64,000 nt of DNA from Thiotrichales bacterium (GTDB lineage: Bacteria > Pseudomonadota > Gammaproteobacteria > Francisellales > CACEW01). The stretch is taken from positions 62,001-126,000 of the forward strand of contig CANJVU010000002.1 of assembly GCA_947478525.1 (NCBI GenBank), in the 5' to 3' direction. The position numbers and the translations under genes are program-made. Position 1 is the first letter of the stretch. Each line of letters begins with the position of its first letter. Under the pieces are notes generated by a model, which did no database searches, was not told the DNA's origin, and worked only from the letters and a program-made list of their open reading frames with translations. Shown piece after piece: positions 63,231-64,000 of this stretch.

Positions 63231-64000
63231 TTAAATTTCGGCATCATCCAGCAAGCAGGGTACATCAATAATCTCCGCTAAAGATTGATGGGGTTCGCGC
63301 CCAAGATTTTTGAAATCCCACAGTTTGCTGTCCATCAATTGGCTGGGTTGAATGCTGCTGAGCGCATGTAACATATTACTTGGCACCTTCGGGTTTTCTT
63401 TGGCCAGTTCGGCAATCAATTTTTTGACGCGTACGCGCATCAGATTTTCCTGTGAACCACACAACGTACAAGGAATGATGGGAAACTCCATAAGTTTGGC
63501 AAATTCCGTGATATCGGCTTCCTGGCAGTAGGTGAGCGGACGAATCACGATGTGTTTTTGATTGTCGGTAAGTAGTTTGGGTGGCATCGATTTAATCTGA
63601 CCACTGTACAAAATCGACATCAATAAGGTATTAATCATATCATCGCGATGATGACCTAAGGCAATGGTGCGGAACTCATGTTCTTCAGCGTAAGTATAGA
63701 TATTGCCACGACGTAAGCGAGAGCACAGCGAGCAGTAAGTTTTGCCCTCAGGGATCTTTTCTTTGACGATAGAATAGGTGTCGCGTTTCAAGATTTCATA
63801 GGGAATCTTTTGATCTTCCATCCAGGCGCGCATGGCAGTGTCATTCCAGCCGGGTTGTGCCTGGTCGAGCGTAAAGGAAAAAATATCAAACTGATGGCGC
63901 GACATTTTGCGCATTTTATTGAGCAAATACAACATGGTGTAGGAGTCTTTGCCGCCGGACAGACACACCATGATGCGATCGTTTTTTTGAACCATGCCAA
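63231..64000 (-). CDS. ttcA: tRNA 2-thiocytidine synthetase TtcA (5' end outside window)
   Basis: About 256 C-terminal residues are present; the frame stays open to the window edge, and a full TtcA is about 300 aa, so the start lies beyond. It puts sulfur on C32 of some tRNAs using an iron-sulfur cluster. The PP-loop [10 protein letters not shown] is near the visible start; the two CxxC pairs, CSLCS and CTLCG, are the cluster ligands. [12 protein letters not shown] is typical. Confidence 0.95.
   Translation of the reverse strand, partial: GMVQKNDRIMVCLSGGKDSYTMLYLLNKMRKMSRHQFDIFSFTLDQAQPGWNDTAMRAWMEDQKIPYEILKRDTYSIVKEKIPEGKTYCSLCSRLRRGNIYTYAEEHEFRTIALGHHRDDMINTLLMSILYSGQIKSMPPKLLTDNQKHIVIRPLTYCQEADITEFAKLMEFPIIPCTLCGSQENLMRVRVKKLIAELAKENPKVPSNMLHALSSIQPSQLMDSKLWDFKNLGREPHQSLAEIIDVPCLLDDAEI

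Overview
The window is a chromosome segment of a gammaproteobacterium, most probably of the order Legionellales (the Legionella/Coxiella side). The main reason is two large blocks of Dot/Icm type IVB secretion genes (2767-19523 and 52916-59002) whose proteins match DotA, B, C, D, E, F, G, H, I, L, M, N, O, P and IcmS, T, V, W. The housekeeping genes (metH, rppH, lgt, thyA, murE with a DAP-type DNPR motif, recA, aroA, pepN, ttcA) fit a Gram-negative gammaproteobacterium. The genus cannot be fixed from sequence alone.

Layout. 1-2403: 3' end of metH, then a convergent orphan sensor histidine kinase. 2767-19523: main secretion locus in the order dotE, dotP, dotD, dotC, dotB, icmT, dotL, two unrecognised genes, dotI, icmS, (icmW, opposite strand), dotH, dotG, dotF, dotO, dotM, dotN. 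It is followed by a codon-atypical gene for a TraB-like/ankyrin protein (19742-21172), a plausible effector. 21274-26037: an MlaF-MlaE fusion, xseB, rppH, a TSUP permease, lgt, thyA. 26034-31863: a small unknown gene, a lambda-CI-like repressor lacking its catalytic serine, murE-murF-mraY, pdxY. 32003-34891: a large secreted expansin-like protein with a CBM2-like tail. 35010-39802: MFS transporter, crcB, HAD phosphatase, phnA, a DUF4870-like membrane protein, a decayed zone (two-partner-secretion pseudogene, palindromic repeat, truncated CopG antitoxin), lepB. 39893-42721: recX, a DUF5615/DUF433 toxin-antitoxin pair lodged between recX and recA, recA, a Fic protein. 42843-45406: a DAHP-synthase-like gene with altered metal ligands, aroA, a small secreted protein.

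45407-49155 is an accessory island flanked by two 143-bp copies of the pilT 3' end (8 mismatches, 7 of them synonymous). It carries a 99-aa unknown gene, a heavily structured intergenic element, and a two-gene operon of a SAH-hydrolase-like protein and a protein I do not recognise. 49013-52713: pilT, a FUSC transporter split into two genes, a thioesterase. 52916-59002: icmV, dotA, a small exported protein and a possible IcmX. 59024-64000: ihfB, hda, hpf, pepN, and ttcA running off the end.

How it fits together. DotC/D/H form the outer-membrane part, DotF/G the bridge, DotB/O the ATPases, and DotL/M/N with IcmS/IcmW the coupling complex that selects effectors. The Fic protein, the ankyrin protein and the expansin-like protein are plausible factors acting on a host, perhaps an amoeba. 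A PmrA-box-like direct repeat lies upstream of dotP. Not found here: icmQ, icmF, icmH/dotU, dotK, dotJ, dotV. The points most worth a second look are the pilT-flanked island with its SAHH-like operon, the two unknown genes between dotL and dotI, the DotC without a lipoprotein signal, and the metal-ligand-deficient DAHP synthase homologue.
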